A stretch of 64,000 nt of DNA from Floridanema evergladense (GCF_041929205.1 NZ_JBHFNT010000071.1); one strand, 5' to 3'. Positions 41,583 through 51,143 are shown, counted from the first letter of the stretch. Notes: generated by a model not told the origin, from the letters alone. A program made the numbers and translations.

Positions 41583-42410
41583 ATGACCAGAGAAACTGCA
41601 TTGATTGTACCAGTAGCATTGACGATCGCAGGTTCAGATAGTGGCGGCGGAGCCGGGATACAAGCAGATTTAAGGACTTTTGCCTTTCACTGCGTTCACG
41701 GAACCAGCGCCATTACCTGTGTAACCGCCCAAAATACTTTAGGGGTAAACCGGGTCGATGCCCTGCCTGCGGCAGCTGTAGTGGCGCAAATTCAGGCAGT
41801 AATAGCAGATATCGGGGTGCAAGCTACAAAAACTGGAATGTTGCTCGATCGAGAGATTATTCAGGCTGTAGCTCAACAGGTAAGAGAGTTAAAAATTGCC
41901 AATTTGGTAGTTGACCCGGTAATGGTATCTCGCACTGGCGCTCAGTTAATCGATGATGCAGCAGTGGTTAGTTTGCGAGAGCAGTTAATTCCCCAAGCAA
42001 CAATTGTGACTCCCAATCGTTACGAGGCACAAATACTCGGCGGTTTGGCAGTGGAAAGTTTAGCCGATATGCAGGAAGCGGCGCGACGGATTCACCAATT
42101 AGGGGCGCAAGCAGTTTTGGTCAAGGGTGGTGGAATGTTGGGAGAGTTGCGGGGTGTGGATGTTTGGTTTGATGGTCAGCAGCTGTTGACTTTGACGACA
42201 TCGATGGTGGAGACAACTAATACTCATGGCACTGGTTGTACTTTAGCAGCTGCGATCGCCGCTAATTTAGCCAAAGGAAAAGATTTATTAACCGCAGTGC
42301 AATTAGCTAAAGATTATGTTACTACTGCGTTAAAGTACGCCCTGAGTATTGGTAAAGGTCAAGGGCCAGTGGGACACTTCTTTCCCCTGTTAGCCAAAAC
42401 CATCGAGTGA
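41583..42410 (+). CDS. thiD: Hydroxymethylpyrimidine/phosphomethylpyrimidine kinase ThiD
   Basis: A 275-residue ribokinase-fold kinase of thiamine synthesis that phosphorylates HMP to HMP-PP. Seen: VALTIAGSDSGGGAGIQADLRTF at the N-terminus, VVDPVMVSRTGAQLI, TPNRYEAQIL and the catalytic GTGCTLAAAIAA near the C-terminus. It lies 235 bases after ftsZ; no THI-box riboswitch was recognised upstream. Confidence 0.95.
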   Translation: MTRETALIVPVALTIAGSDSGGGAGIQADLRTFAFHCVHGTSAITCVTAQNTLGVNRVDALPAAAVVAQIQAVIADIGVQATKTGMLLDREIIQAVAQQVRELKIANLVVDPVMVSRTGAQLIDDAAVVSLREQLIPQATIVTPNRYEAQILGGLAVESLADMQEAARRIHQLGAQAVLVKGGGMLGELRGVDVWFDGQQLLTLTTSMVETTNTHGTGCTLAAAIAANLAKGKDLLTAVQLAKDYVTTALKYALSIGKGQGPVGHFFPLLAKTIE

Positions 42411-42570
42411 TAAAAACAAATTTATGGAATCGATCGCGGTTATGCTATCCTGATTGGGACTAGATTTTAGGCATAGTTGAAATCTAAGCAATTAAGCTTA
42501 GTCGCATTAGTCGCAAAATTGTAAAACAGGTTGCCGCTGGCTGACCTAACTTTAAGTTAGAGCAAAACTT

Positions 42571-43173
42571 ATGATGCCAAATTTCAATCCCAAGCAACCC
42601 CACCAAAATGCGGGAAATAGCGGTCAGAATGTCCCTACATCAGCTGGAAACAATGCTCGTTCAGTGCCAATTTCAATTTATCGCGAACTAGCAGCAGAGT
42701 TGCAAGCGACAAGGGTAATGCTGGAATCATTGAATAACCAAAATCAGCTGTTGCAAGAACAAAATCAACAATTGCGCCGGGAAATTGAAAAGGTGGTTCA
42801 TTCGGCTCTATATCTCAAGCAGTTAGCTGATGCTTCAGGTTCGGGAATTCGTCAAGCTGATTTTATTCATCCAGAAATGCGATCGGAATCGATTGATATA
42901 TCTTATCTGCGACAATTGAATAAGACTCAGCCCAATCCAGCATTAAATCCATCAATGGGAGTAGAAGCCTTTGACGATGGAGAGCCAATAATGCCCATCT
43001 TTCAAGAAAAGTTAGTGACCGAACAAGTCCAAGGACGTTATCGGCGAAATAGTCAATTAGACCGCGATGCAGAAATTAATGGTTGGTGGTTGACATTGGC
43101 GATCGTCTTAATTGTAGTCACAGCTTTTTCAGCTGGCTATTTATTTATACGCCCACTTTTGATTAAAAGATAA
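42571..43173 (+). CDS. Coiled-coil protein with a C-terminal membrane anchor
   Basis: A 200-residue protein: Asn/Gln-rich disordered N-terminus (1-30), coiled coil (about 35-78, LAAELQATRVMLESLNNQN then Q-rich heptads), a hydrophilic middle and one transmembrane helix near the end (about 171-192). I recognise it only as a cyanobacterial conserved hypothetical type. Topology suggests a tail-anchored scaffolding or envelope protein. Nothing links it functionally to thiD. Confidence 0.7.
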   Translation: MMPNFNPKQPHQNAGNSGQNVPTSAGNNARSVPISIYRELAAELQATRVMLESLNNQNQLLQEQNQQLRREIEKVVHSALYLKQLADASGSGIRQADFIHPEMRSESIDISYLRQLNKTQPNPALNPSMGVEAFDDGEPIMPIFQEKLVTEQVQGRYRRNSQLDRDAEINGWWLTLAIVLIVVTAFSAGYLFIRPLLIKR

Positions 43174-43370
43174 TTTTTAGTAGCTATTAGCTAGTTAGGA
43201 TTGGGTTTCTTTGGGTGTAATCGTGAGTTGGAAACCCAGTTCATTCAGTAATTGTACGATTCGGTAGTTTGGAATCGAGTATTCATTTAAATTTTTTCTC
43301 TTCCTGAGAAATCCCACAAAAGTTTATTAATCAATTGTGATATCTGTTTTTAGACTTTTCCACCCGTACT

Positions 43371-44504
43371 TCAGAGGGAAACAGCAACGACACGAAATCC
43401 ATAATACCTATACTTACCATCCAACTCATCCCCATCGCGAAAGGCGCTGCGACAAGCCCAGGGGAAGCTATACCAAGAACCTCCACGTATCAATCGGTTT
43501 TGATTATCTTGATTATCTCCCCCTTGCCAAACTCTGCCATCAGAAGGTGCGCCACGATAATTTTCATGCCAAGGATCGGTGCACCATTCCCAAACATTGC
43601 CGTGCATATCGTAAAGTCCAAAAGCATTTGGTGGAAAACTCCCTACATTAGTTGTTTGTCGCCGAAAAATTCCTCTTGGTGCGGAATCATAAGTATAATT
43701 TCCGTTGTAATTAACCAAATTGGGAGTAATTGTTTTGCCGAAATAGAAAGGTGTAGTTGTTCTGGCGCGACAAGCATATTCCCATTCAGCTTCGCTAGGT
43801 AAACGGTAAGTTTTTCCGGTTTTTTGAGAAAGTCGGGCGCAAAATTCCTGTATTTCGTTCCAACTTACTTGTTCTACAGGTCGATTTGCACCTTTAAAGT
43901 AAGCTGGATTAGCTTGCAAAGGTATTTTAATTTTTGGTAATGAAGCAACAGCTTGCCATTGAGCTTGAGTTACTGGATATTTCCCCATAAAAAAAGATGC
44001 CACAGTTACTTTACGCTGTGGCTGTTCGTTGCTATTACTTTCTTTCTCCGTGTTTGGCGCACCCATGAGAAAAGTACCGCCAGGAATCGATACCATTTCT
44101 AAAGTTACATTATTAATATTTTCTTTAAAAAAAATTGCTTCTCTGTTGCGGCGATTAATGATTTCACCCTTAGCATTTACCGTCACAACTTCAAAGGAAA
44201 ATTTACTTAAATTATTCGCAGGCGTTGCAGGTTTTGTAGGTGAACGTGAGATAGGAGTGGGAGTTGGTGATTCAGTTTCAGGTGAGATAGGAGTGGGAGT
44301 TGGTGATTCAGTTTCAGGTGAGTTAGGTAGAGAACGAGATTTTTCAGTTTCACCTGATTGATTAGCAAATAAAAACTTGTATACAATAACTCCAATTAAT
44401 CCCAAACTAGTAAATCCAGCAAATTGCAGAAATTTGCGACGAGTTTTTGATGAAGTCGAAGGCGGTGGTTGCATTTTGTAAATATCCAAATCAAAATCAG
44501 GCAA
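43371..44504 (-). CDS. Formylglycine-generating-enzyme-like (SUMF1/EgtB-type) protein with Tat-like signal
   Basis: A 377-residue protein. A twin-arginine segment TRRKFLQFAGF and hydrophobic helix (about residues 20-47) suggest Tat export or anchoring. A low-complexity linker with a duplicated ETESPTPTPIS unit follows. From about residue 135 a sulfatase-modifying-factor domain is clear: GGTFLMGAP, KYPVTQAQWQAV, RPVEQVSWNEIQEFCARLS, RLPSEAEWEYACRA, HGNVWEWCTDPW and IRGGSWYSF. Whether it has formylglycine-forming activity is doubtful; many bacterial homologs act in other pathways. Start could also be Met11. Confidence 0.85.
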   Translation of the reverse strand: MPDFDLDIYKMQPPPSTSSKTRRKFLQFAGFTSLGLIGVIVYKFLFANQSGETEKSRSLPNSPETESPTPTPISPETESPTPTPISRSPTKPATPANNLSKFSFEVVTVNAKGEIINRRNREAIFFKENINNVTLEMVSIPGGTFLMGAPNTEKESNSNEQPQRKVTVASFFMGKYPVTQAQWQAVASLPKIKIPLQANPAYFKGANRPVEQVSWNEIQEFCARLSQKTGKTYRLPSEAEWEYACRARTTTPFYFGKTITPNLVNYNGNYTYDSAPRGIFRRQTTNVGSFPPNAFGLYDMHGNVWEWCTDPWHENYRGAPSDGRVWQGGDNQDNQNRLIRGGSWYSFPWACRSAFRDGDELDGKYRYYGFRVVAVSL

Positions 44505-44534
44505 CCGTGCAGTTAATTTTTACTATTTTAAGTT

Positions 44535-44765
44535 TTAAGAATCGATCGCCTGAAAAGATTTTACCTCTAAAATTGGGCCGATCATGGCAATACTCATCAC
44601 ATCTTCGCGGACTTCGCCTTTAACTTCAACTTTCAAGCCATTTTTGAGCATTTCTTTCGGGGAAGCTTGGTAAATTTCGTAAGTTTCGCCATTATCGGTG
44701 ACTAATGCCCAAGTGCCTGTGCCTATGGGTTTACGTTCGATAACACCTTTAACAGTAATACTCAT
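44535..44765 (-). CDS. Small conserved hypothetical protein, probably OB-fold
   Basis: A 76-residue beta-rich protein (VKGVIERKPIGTGTWALVTDNGETYEIYQ, LKVEVKGEVREDVMSIAMIGPILEVKSF), whose strand pattern resembles a small OB-fold. The family is not named here. It lies downstream of the subtilase gene, separated by TTTTGAG and heptamer repeats. Confidence 0.65.
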   Translation of the reverse strand: MSITVKGVIERKPIGTGTWALVTDNGETYEIYQASPKEMLKNGLKVEVKGEVREDVMSIAMIGPILEVKSFQAIDS

Positions 44766-44768
44766 GGT

Positions 44769-44895
44769 AGTTTTGAGTTTTGAGTTTTGAGTTTTGAGTT
44801 GGGGAGAGTTGGGGGGAGTTGGGGGGAGTGAGAGAGTTTTGAGTGAATAAATTCCCCTTGTCCCCTTGTCTGCCAGTCCCCAGTCCCCAGTCCCT
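44769..44895. repeat. Mixed tandem repeats (TTTTGAG, GGGGGAGTT, CAGTCCC)
   Basis: Five TTTTGAG-type units, three GTTGGGG(GG)A units and a run of CAGTCCC units fill the space between the two minus-strand genes. The last part (44873-44895) is the reverse form of the GGGGACT heptamer family. Confidence 0.85.
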
Positions 44896-46666
44896 ATACT
44901 GCGTTACGCTGCTTTTCATCCTTCATTGCTAAGCGGGCGAGTCCGAAGCAAAGTAAGGCGTTGATGATGAGGAAAGTTCTGGCGATCGTACCATCTCCCA
45001 ACCATAATAAACCAGGATCGACGATCGCATTCACCGCCAAACAAGAAGCAACACCCAAACTCGAACCAATAGCAAACCATTTCCAGCTAGGATGTCCTAA
45101 CAACAAAGCAACTAAAACCACAGGAATTAACACGCTTGCCAAAATGGGATTTAACAGCGTTCCTCCGGTAATTGCATTGCCCATTTCAGGAATCGAACTA
45201 CCCATAACACGGAAAGGCCATTGGGGTAAATCGAAGACGTAGAAACCTCGTAAGAAGAACAGTCCAGAACTACCAAAAATTAAACCACTACCCAGCGACC
45301 AACTCCAAATCGGTAAATAGTTCCGCAAAAACCAAGCTAACAAATAAGAACCAAGTACCATTGCAATTTTCGGTAGAAGTGCGACTGCGCCACCATCGAA
45401 CCAAAAACGTAAATTCAGATAACCATTCTCTCTTAACCAGCGGAAGAAGTCGCGGAAAGTTATTTGTCCCTTCAAAGCCAGTTTAACAGCGCTAGCCGCA
45501 TCCAAATGTCCTGCGCCAAAATGGTTTAAAGGGTCTTCTTGAACCTTGCGAACGGACTGGATTAAAACTTCCCGAATTTCATCTGGTGTTTCCACACCGC
45601 TTGCTTTCACCATTGCAGCGACAGCAGCAACGTGGGGAGATGCCATACTAGTTCCTTGTAAACCAGCAAAGGTGGAAGCGCCTGTTTCAGGATCGATCGT
45701 TTCTTGTAAAATTTGACCGTCTTTACTACCACCAGGGGCAGAAATATCCACACCTGCACCAAAGTTAGAGTAAGGGGCTTTTTCTCCAGAAGGGCCTGTA
45801 GCCGCTACGCTAATCACATGAGGATAACGGGCGGGATAAGATGCGGAGTTGCGGTTTTCGTTTCCAGCTGCGGCAACAACTACCACCCCTTTATGGTAAG
45901 CATAGTCTACAGCTTCTTCTAATACTTGGCTTTCACCAGCACCACCTAAACTTAAGTTGATCGCATCTGCACCGTTATCGGCTGCAAACCTGATAGCTTC
46001 AGCAATATCTGCAACTGTACCACCGCCATAAGCACTTAATACTTTTAGCGGCATAATGCTGGCTTCATAAGCGACTCCAGCTACACCATAGTTATTATTG
46101 GTAGATTGAGCAACTGTACCTGCAACGTGAGTACCATGTCCGTTGTCGTCGGTTGCATCTTCTTTGTCGTTAACAAAATCGTAGCCTTTAACAAATTTGG
46201 TTTGTTCCAAGTCGGGAACGACAGTAACGCCTGTGTCGATAACAGCGACAGTCATTCCTGCGCCTTTGGTTTCTTCCCAAGCTGACTCGACGTTAATGCT
46301 GCGTAAGTTCCACTGCTTTGTATAGTCGGGGTCGTTAGGTACTTCAAAGGCTTTATATTCGTAATTTGGCTCAATAGTTTCAGTTTTTTTACCAATTTCC
46401 GACTTTCTCAAGGCTTTGAGTAAGTTTTCGTCGCCCTTAACAATATATACGTTGTCTTTAGTGGAAAATTCGCTGTTTAGGCGAGGGGAAACTTTGTATT
46501 GTTGGGAAATTGTTTCTAAACTACTGGTAATTTGGGCTGCGGGTATATCCTCCCGAAAGTCCAAAACAATAGAATCGTAAGTGCCTTGGTTTGCTAACCC
46601 TTTAAAATTAGAGAGTGCCCAAACCAAACCGACGGCAAATAAGCAAATTAAGAAAAGCTTTCTCAT
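44894..46666 (-). CDS. Subtilisin-like (S8) serine protease with C-terminal membrane domain
   Basis: A 590-residue protein: signal or anchor segment (about residues 4-20), an inhibitor-like prodomain (about 30-105), then an S8 catalytic domain with the full triad D144 (VIDTG), H177 (GHGTHVAGT) and S340 (GTSMASPH), plus the oxyanion region AAAGNE. After about residue 400 there are several hydrophobic helices, an unusual tail for a subtilase that would anchor the enzyme in the membrane. The overall form resembles cyanobacterial thermitase/fervidolysin-like enzymes. It probably acts outside the cytoplasm. Confidence 0.92.
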   Translation of the reverse strand: MRKLFLICLFAVGLVWALSNFKGLANQGTYDSIVLDFREDIPAAQITSSLETISQQYKVSPRLNSEFSTKDNVYIVKGDENLLKALRKSEIGKKTETIEPNYEYKAFEVPNDPDYTKQWNLRSINVESAWEETKGAGMTVAVIDTGVTVVPDLEQTKFVKGYDFVNDKEDATDDNGHGTHVAGTVAQSTNNNYGVAGVAYEASIMPLKVLSAYGGGTVADIAEAIRFAADNGADAINLSLGGAGESQVLEEAVDYAYHKGVVVVAAAGNENRNSASYPARYPHVISVAATGPSGEKAPYSNFGAGVDISAPGGSKDGQILQETIDPETGASTFAGLQGTSMASPHVAAVAAMVKASGVETPDEIREVLIQSVRKVQEDPLNHFGAGHLDAASAVKLALKGQITFRDFFRWLRENGYLNLRFWFDGGAVALLPKIAMVLGSYLLAWFLRNYLPIWSWSLGSGLIFGSSGLFFLRGFYVFDLPQWPFRVMGSSIPEMGNAITGGTLLNPILASVLIPVVLVALLLGHPSWKWFAIGSSLGVASCLAVNAIVDPGLLWLGDGTIARTFLIINALLCFGLARLAMKDEKQRNAV

Positions 46667-46715
46667 GTGAAACCGCCAGGAGTAGCGTTAATGTAATCAC
46701 CAAGATAACTCATGG

Positions 46716-46800
46716 TGGGGGGGATTGGGGATTGGGGACTGGGGATTGGGGATTGGGGATTGGGGACTGGGGATTGGGGATTGGGGACTGGGGACTGGGA
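46716..46800 (+). repeat. Long tandem heptamer array (GGGGATT/GGGGACT)
   Basis: Twelve or so units in the 5' region of the subtilase gene, about 50 bases upstream of its start. The array at 46955-46990 has the reverse orientation, so the two could base-pair. Confidence 0.9.
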
Positions 46801-46954
46801 AACATAGCAATTATTTAATCTGTAAACTCCTCTCTTTCTTCTTTCCTTCGTGTCCTTCGTGTCTTCGTGGTTCAAAAAAAATCTTTGTCACAAATCGATA
46901 AGATTGCTATAAATTTAAAATTAAAAGGGAGCAAAAGAAGAATATAAATTTCTC

Positions 46955-46990
46955 CCAGTCCCCAGTCCCCAGTCCCCAGTCCCCAATCCC
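46955..46990 (-). repeat. Heptamer array in reverse orientation (CAGTCCC)n
   Basis: Five units immediately before the start codon of the next gene at 46998; reverse complement of the array at 46716-46800. Between the arrays lies a CCTTCGTGTCCTTCGTG repeat (about 46845-46865). Confidence 0.85.
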
Positions 46991-46997
46991 TAAAATT

Positions 46998-47411
46998 ATG
47001 GAAAGAGGTCTTTTTTGGTTGCCTTTGCTGGCATTATTTATTTGGTTAGCTTGGGCGGGTTGGAATGAATATCAAAAGTTAGAAGCTTACCGTATTTGGG
47101 CCGAAAAGTTCGATCGCGCCAAGTATGATATTTATGCTGTGCTTGGGCAAAAGGGTAACGATATAACTTGGGGAAAACCGACGCGCCAGGAACCTGCAAA
47201 TCTGCGAACTTTTTCGCTTAAAGATGTACAAGAGATGCGGTTAATTGTGGACGATCGCATATACAATTTAGCAGAACCACCAGAAAAAGGTCGGGCTATT
47301 GCTTTGGAGTTCCTATTCTTCAATTCTCTTAATTCTGTACGAATTCCCTTTACAGAACTTGCTTTAGCTGTGGAATGGGGAAATGCTTTACAGCAAGATT
47401 TACCTGGTTAA
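46998..47411 (+). CDS. Membrane-anchored conserved hypothetical protein
   Basis: A 137-residue protein with one N-terminal transmembrane helix (about residues 5-22) and a soluble alpha/beta domain. No known family is recognised; LKDVQEMRLIVDDRIYNL and ALEFLFFNSLNSVRIPFTE suggest a PH-like or DUF fold of cyanobacterial type. The start is set by the frame directly after the repeat array, with no clear ribosome-binding site. Confidence 0.65.
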   Translation: MERGLFWLPLLALFIWLAWAGWNEYQKLEAYRIWAEKFDRAKYDIYAVLGQKGNDITWGKPTRQEPANLRTFSLKDVQEMRLIVDDRIYNLAEPPEKGRAIALEFLFFNSLNSVRIPFTELALAVEWGNALQQDLPG

Positions 47412-47422
47412 TTAATCAACGC

Positions 47423-47446
47423 AAAAAGAGGACTTTAGTCCTCTCA
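47423..47446. terminator. GAGGAC palindrome, possible bidirectional terminator
   Basis: AAGAGGACTTTAGTCCTCT forms a perfect stem between two convergent gene ends. Similar GAGGAC..GTCCTC palindromes are frequent cyanobacterial intergenic repeats. Confidence 0.5.
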
Positions 47447-47480
47447 ACGAACTATTACTATCCAGGGAAGCAATCTAAAA

Positions 47481-47822
47481 TTAATCCTGTCCGGTGACTT
47501 TTTCTACAAACGATTTTGCTTCTTGAATTATCCCTTTATCTGGTTGAGTTTCTTCGTAAACTTCTAAGTTTTCTTTGTATTCTTCCTCTAAACCATTGGG
47601 TTCGTTAAGGACGTTAATTTCCTTATCGTAAGCTTTTTCCCGTGCGGTTTCTGATTCTTGAGAATTGCCAACTTCTGTTTGCATTGGCTGTCTATAAGTG
47701 GGAGCAGCTGCTAAACTATTTTGTGCTGGGAGTACCAAAATTGATAAACTCAGTAACACTATTAATGTTGAAATCAAAACTTTGTGCAAGGCGTTTTGTA
47801 ATGTAGAAAAAATATGAAGCAT
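47481..47822 (-). CDS. Small exported acidic hypothetical protein
   Basis: A 113-residue protein with a strong N-terminal signal (about residues 12-38, ending SLAAA) and a hydrophilic, Glu-rich mature part without recognised domain. It resembles the short exported proteins common in cyanobacteria. Nothing in the neighbourhood suggests a role. Confidence 0.65.
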   Translation of the reverse strand: MLHIFSTLQNALHKVLISTLIVLLSLSILVLPAQNSLAAAPTYRQPMQTEVGNSQESETAREKAYDKEINVLNEPNGLEEEYKENLEVYEETQPDKGIIQEAKSFVEKVTGQD

Positions 47823-47917
47823 ATTAATTGACTCCTAATTTTTTTGGTCAAAATTATAGTATTTTTGTTTGAGAAATCTTGCTTCTACCAAAAGGTACAT
47901 TAAAACTGTCTCAAAAA

Positions 47918-49489
47918 TTACAGATTGTTAACTAAAGGCAGTTTTACTGTGAAGGTTGCGCCTTTTGCTTCGCCTTCACTTTGGACGTAGATAACTCCGC
48001 CATGTAATTCTACGATATGACGAACGATCGCTAATCCTAGCCCTAAACCACCGTAAGATCTAGTAGTTGAACCATCAGCTTGTCGAAAGCGATCGAACAC
48101 AAATGGCAAAAATTCTGGTTTAATACCTATACCTGTATCTTTCACTTCAATCACTACGAATTTGAGGAGAGAAGATGCACAAGCAAGGTTTTGTTGTTCA
48201 GTTGTCTTTTGCCATTCTTCGATTTTCAAATTAATCTCAATACTGCCTCCTGATGGAGTAAATTTAATGGCGTTAGATAGTAAATTCCAGATTACTTGTT
48301 GTAAGCGATCGCTATCTCCTAAAATTTTATCTTTAACTTCATCGTGGACGAATCTTAATTGAAGTTGTTTGGCAACAACTGAGGGCAAAGAAATATTGAT
48401 TACTGTTTCTATAATTGGAACAATATCAATTAAGCTAATTTGTAAATGTAGCTTTCCAGTAATAATTTGCGAAACATCAAGGATATCTTCAATTAATTGT
48501 TTTTGTGACCTAGCGTTGCGTTCAATTGTTTCTAAAGCTTTAGCTACAATGGTATCGCTTAGTTTACCACTACGCAAGACTTGCGACCAACCAAGGATAG
48601 CATTTAATGGAGTGCGTAATTCATGGGAAACTGTGGTTAAAAAATCATCTTTAATCCGATTTATTTTGGCTAATTCTTCGGCTTGTTTAATTAAAGTTTC
48701 TTCCATGTGTTTGCAATCACTAATTTCTGTAGTTATACCGCAAATTCCATAAAGAATTCCCTCGCAATTATAAAGGGGATATTTTAAAGAAAGAACTGTC
48801 ACAGGTTGAGAATTAATTATGCAAAACTCCTCAAATTCCAAACTTTTTCCTAACTCAATTACTTGGCGATCGTTACAGCGATAAGCTTCTGCTATTTCAT
48901 CAGGCAAAAAATCATAATCTGTTTTGCCTATAACTTGACATCTAGAAACATTAAATACAGTTTCGCACTGGTGATTAAATAATAAATATCTACCATCCAA
49001 ATCTTTAATATAAATAGCATTAGGAGAGTTTTCTACTATTGTTTGTAACCACGATTGACTTTGCCACAATGCAGCTTTGGTTTCCTCAAGTTTAGTAACA
49101 TAATCAAAACATTGTTCTTGATTTTGGGGAGTCTCTACTAGTTTAGTTAAGGTAGATTTGTTTTGTAATAAAGTTACTGGCGTGATGAATAAAAAGCTTT
49201 GAAATAAGAAAAGAGAAGCTTGGATAACTCCTTCTTCACCTAAGATTAAAGAGTTTATCGGAGGTAGAAAAAAATAGACGATCGCTAACCCAGTTAATAC
49301 AGTAGAAAAAACTGCTGCTTTTAACCCAAAATACCAAGCGGTAATGATTACTGGAGCAAAAAACAGTACAAAAGCACTTGTTGTCACATCAATTACTTGA
49401 TTCAATAGATACATTATTGACACAACAAGTAAATCTACGAAAAAAGTGAATCCATATAAGTGAAAGCCGGAAGAAGCAATTTTTTGCAT
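47918..49489 (-). CDS. Membrane sensor histidine kinase with PAS domain
   Basis: A 523-residue kinase. An N-terminal four-helix membrane domain of the DUF4118/KdpD type (about residues 10-110) precedes a PAS domain (about 145-258), a HisKA domain with the phosphorylatable H289 in VSHELRTPLNA, and an HATPase_c domain with N (VIWNLLSNAIKF), G1 (DTGIGI), F (FDRFRQAD) and G2 (GGLGLGLAI) boxes. No response regulator gene is adjacent, so it is an orphan. Ligand unknown. Confidence 0.92.
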   Translation of the reverse strand: MQKIASSGFHLYGFTFFVDLLVVSIMYLLNQVIDVTTSAFVLFFAPVIITAWYFGLKAAVFSTVLTGLAIVYFFLPPINSLILGEEGVIQASLFLFQSFLFITPVTLLQNKSTLTKLVETPQNQEQCFDYVTKLEETKAALWQSQSWLQTIVENSPNAIYIKDLDGRYLLFNHQCETVFNVSRCQVIGKTDYDFLPDEIAEAYRCNDRQVIELGKSLEFEEFCIINSQPVTVLSLKYPLYNCEGILYGICGITTEISDCKHMEETLIKQAEELAKINRIKDDFLTTVSHELRTPLNAILGWSQVLRSGKLSDTIVAKALETIERNARSQKQLIEDILDVSQIITGKLHLQISLIDIVPIIETVINISLPSVVAKQLQLRFVHDEVKDKILGDSDRLQQVIWNLLSNAIKFTPSGGSIEINLKIEEWQKTTEQQNLACASSLLKFVVIEVKDTGIGIKPEFLPFVFDRFRQADGSTTRSYGGLGLGLAIVRHIVELHGGVIYVQSEGEAKGATFTVKLPLVNNL

Positions 49490-49626
49490 AAATCTCTGTA
49501 TACTAAATTGTGGTATTTCAGCCCATACATTTTATGTTTTCCTAAATACAGAGAGATTTGGCATCAATCACAAAGATGATTTTTTATTTTGACACGATCA
49601 TCCTATAGGGAGAGCGATCGATAAAG

Positions 49627-50976
49627 TTATTTAAATGTTGATTGACAAATTTGCCGAAAACGATCGCCTCTTTCTTCAAAACTTTTATATTGATCGAAGC
49701 TAGCACAAGCAGGAGAAAGTAGCACAACTTTAGCTTGATTTTGTTTAGCTAGTTCGGCGGCTTTAGGAATAGCACGTTCCATCGTTTCGACTATTTCATA
49801 ATTATTATAGCCAATTTCATCAAATCTTTTGGCAAAGGCGTTTGCAGCATCACCAATGAGTAAAACTGCGGCTGTTTTTGCTTTAATCATACTCATCCAA
49901 CCCGTGTCATCTCCGGCTTTTGCTTCGCCACCTGCGATGAGTATTGCTGGGGCTGAAACTGCATTTAATCCTACTTCGGCTGCATCATAATTGGTGGCTT
50001 TACTATCATTAATAAAATCAATTCCTTGCCAAGTACAAATGTATTCTAAACGATGAGGAACTCCGGGGAAATTGTCGATCGCTAAAGCGATCGCATCTTT
50101 CTCAATTCCTGCCAAACAAGCCGCCGCTACCGCCATCAACAAATTTTGTTTATTATGATCTCCGACCATTTTTAAAGCATTAACTTGGACAACCTTTTTT
50201 TCAGCAAAAATTACCCAACCATCTTCTATATAAGCACCTTTACCATTAATTAATTCTGCTTTGCCTTTAACATTTGTCCAGTAAGCATTGGTAAAAAGTT
50301 TAGGTGCATTATGCTGTAAATAAGGATCGTTTCCGTTAAAAATTTGGGTTTCTGATTGCATCAGTAAATGTGCCTTAATGTTAAAGTAATTTTCTAAGGT
50401 TTTGTGGCGACTTAAGTGATCGGGAGTGAAAGTTGTCCAGATACCAATGCGAGGTGCAACTGAGGCGGAAGATTCGATTTGATAGCTGCTAATTTCGGCA
50501 ATTACCCAATCTGGAAGAGTTTCTGCTAGGGCTAATTCACAAGCAGCAAAACCAATATTACCGCAAGCAGGAGCATTAAATCCAGCAGCTTGAAATATGG
50601 CTGCAATTAAAGCGGTAGTAGTAGTTTTGCCATTAGTTCCGGTAATAGCTACCCAAGGAATATTTCGCAGATGTCGCCATGCTAATTCCATTTCCCCGAT
50701 CGCTTCAATTCCCAATTCTCTGGCACGAACTAAAATAGCTGCATCCCAAGGAACTCCCGGACTAACTACTATTAAATTTGGTAATTTGGAATCGTCTAAT
50801 TCTAGGGAATAACCTAATTTAACATCAATTCCTTCATTGATTAACTGTTCTGCTTGCTGTTGTAAATTGGGGTTATTGTTGCGATCGCTGACTGTAACTT
50901 GCCAACCTTCTCTTTTCAGCAGTCTTGCAGCAGCATTTCCCGATCTCCCCAAACCAATAATATGACCAATAGACAT
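49627..50976 (-). CDS. murD: UDP-N-acetylmuramoyl-L-alanine:D-glutamate ligase MurD
   Basis: A 449-residue Mur ligase adding D-glutamate to UDP-MurNAc-L-Ala in the cytoplasm. Seen: the N-terminal Rossmann-like GLGRSGNAAARLL, ATP loop AITGTNGKTTTTALI, NDSKATNYDA and the C-terminal SPACASFDQYKSFEERGDRF signature typical of MurD. It lies downstream of glyS in the same direction. Confidence 0.96.
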   Translation of the reverse strand: MSIGHIIGLGRSGNAAARLLKREGWQVTVSDRNNNPNLQQQAEQLINEGIDVKLGYSLELDDSKLPNLIVVSPGVPWDAAILVRARELGIEAIGEMELAWRHLRNIPWVAITGTNGKTTTTALIAAIFQAAGFNAPACGNIGFAACELALAETLPDWVIAEISSYQIESSASVAPRIGIWTTFTPDHLSRHKTLENYFNIKAHLLMQSETQIFNGNDPYLQHNAPKLFTNAYWTNVKGKAELINGKGAYIEDGWVIFAEKKVVQVNALKMVGDHNKQNLLMAVAAACLAGIEKDAIALAIDNFPGVPHRLEYICTWQGIDFINDSKATNYDAAEVGLNAVSAPAILIAGGEAKAGDDTGWMSMIKAKTAAVLLIGDAANAFAKRFDEIGYNNYEIVETMERAIPKAAELAKQNQAKVVLLSPACASFDQYKSFEERGDRFRQICQSTFK

Positions 50977-51059
50977 AAGTTAAATGGTGATTCCCTGATT
51001 TTTTCCGTTTATCATATTACAGCCTAATGTGCTTTTTGCAATTAACTCTGTTGAAACTG

Positions 51060-51130
51060 AAGAAACGGTTCAACCAGGGAACGAGTGTCGAGTGTGGGGA
51101 GGTTATATTTCCTCTGCCGATCTGAGTCAA
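51060..51130. repeat. Decayed copy of the palindromic dispersed element
   Basis: Fragments GGTTCAACCAGGGAACGAG, GGGGAGGTTATATTTCCTC and CTGCCGATCTGAG follow each other in the order found in the intact copies, but with several changes. It lies between murD and glyS. Confidence 0.5.
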
Positions 51131-51143
51131 GGCAGATTTAGGA

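Noticed and set aside
41350..41586. 78-codon frame between ftsZ and thiD, overlapping thiD by 4 bases
   Set aside because: It starts at a TTG without ribosome-binding site, is not recognised as any family and looks like chance coding; the overlap alone is not enough.
43198..43315. Minus-strand fragment reading NYRIVQLLNELGFQLTI, similar to ends of HigA/XRE-like antitoxins
   Set aside because: It lacks a start codon and an upstream body in frame; too short to call as a pseudogene with confidence.
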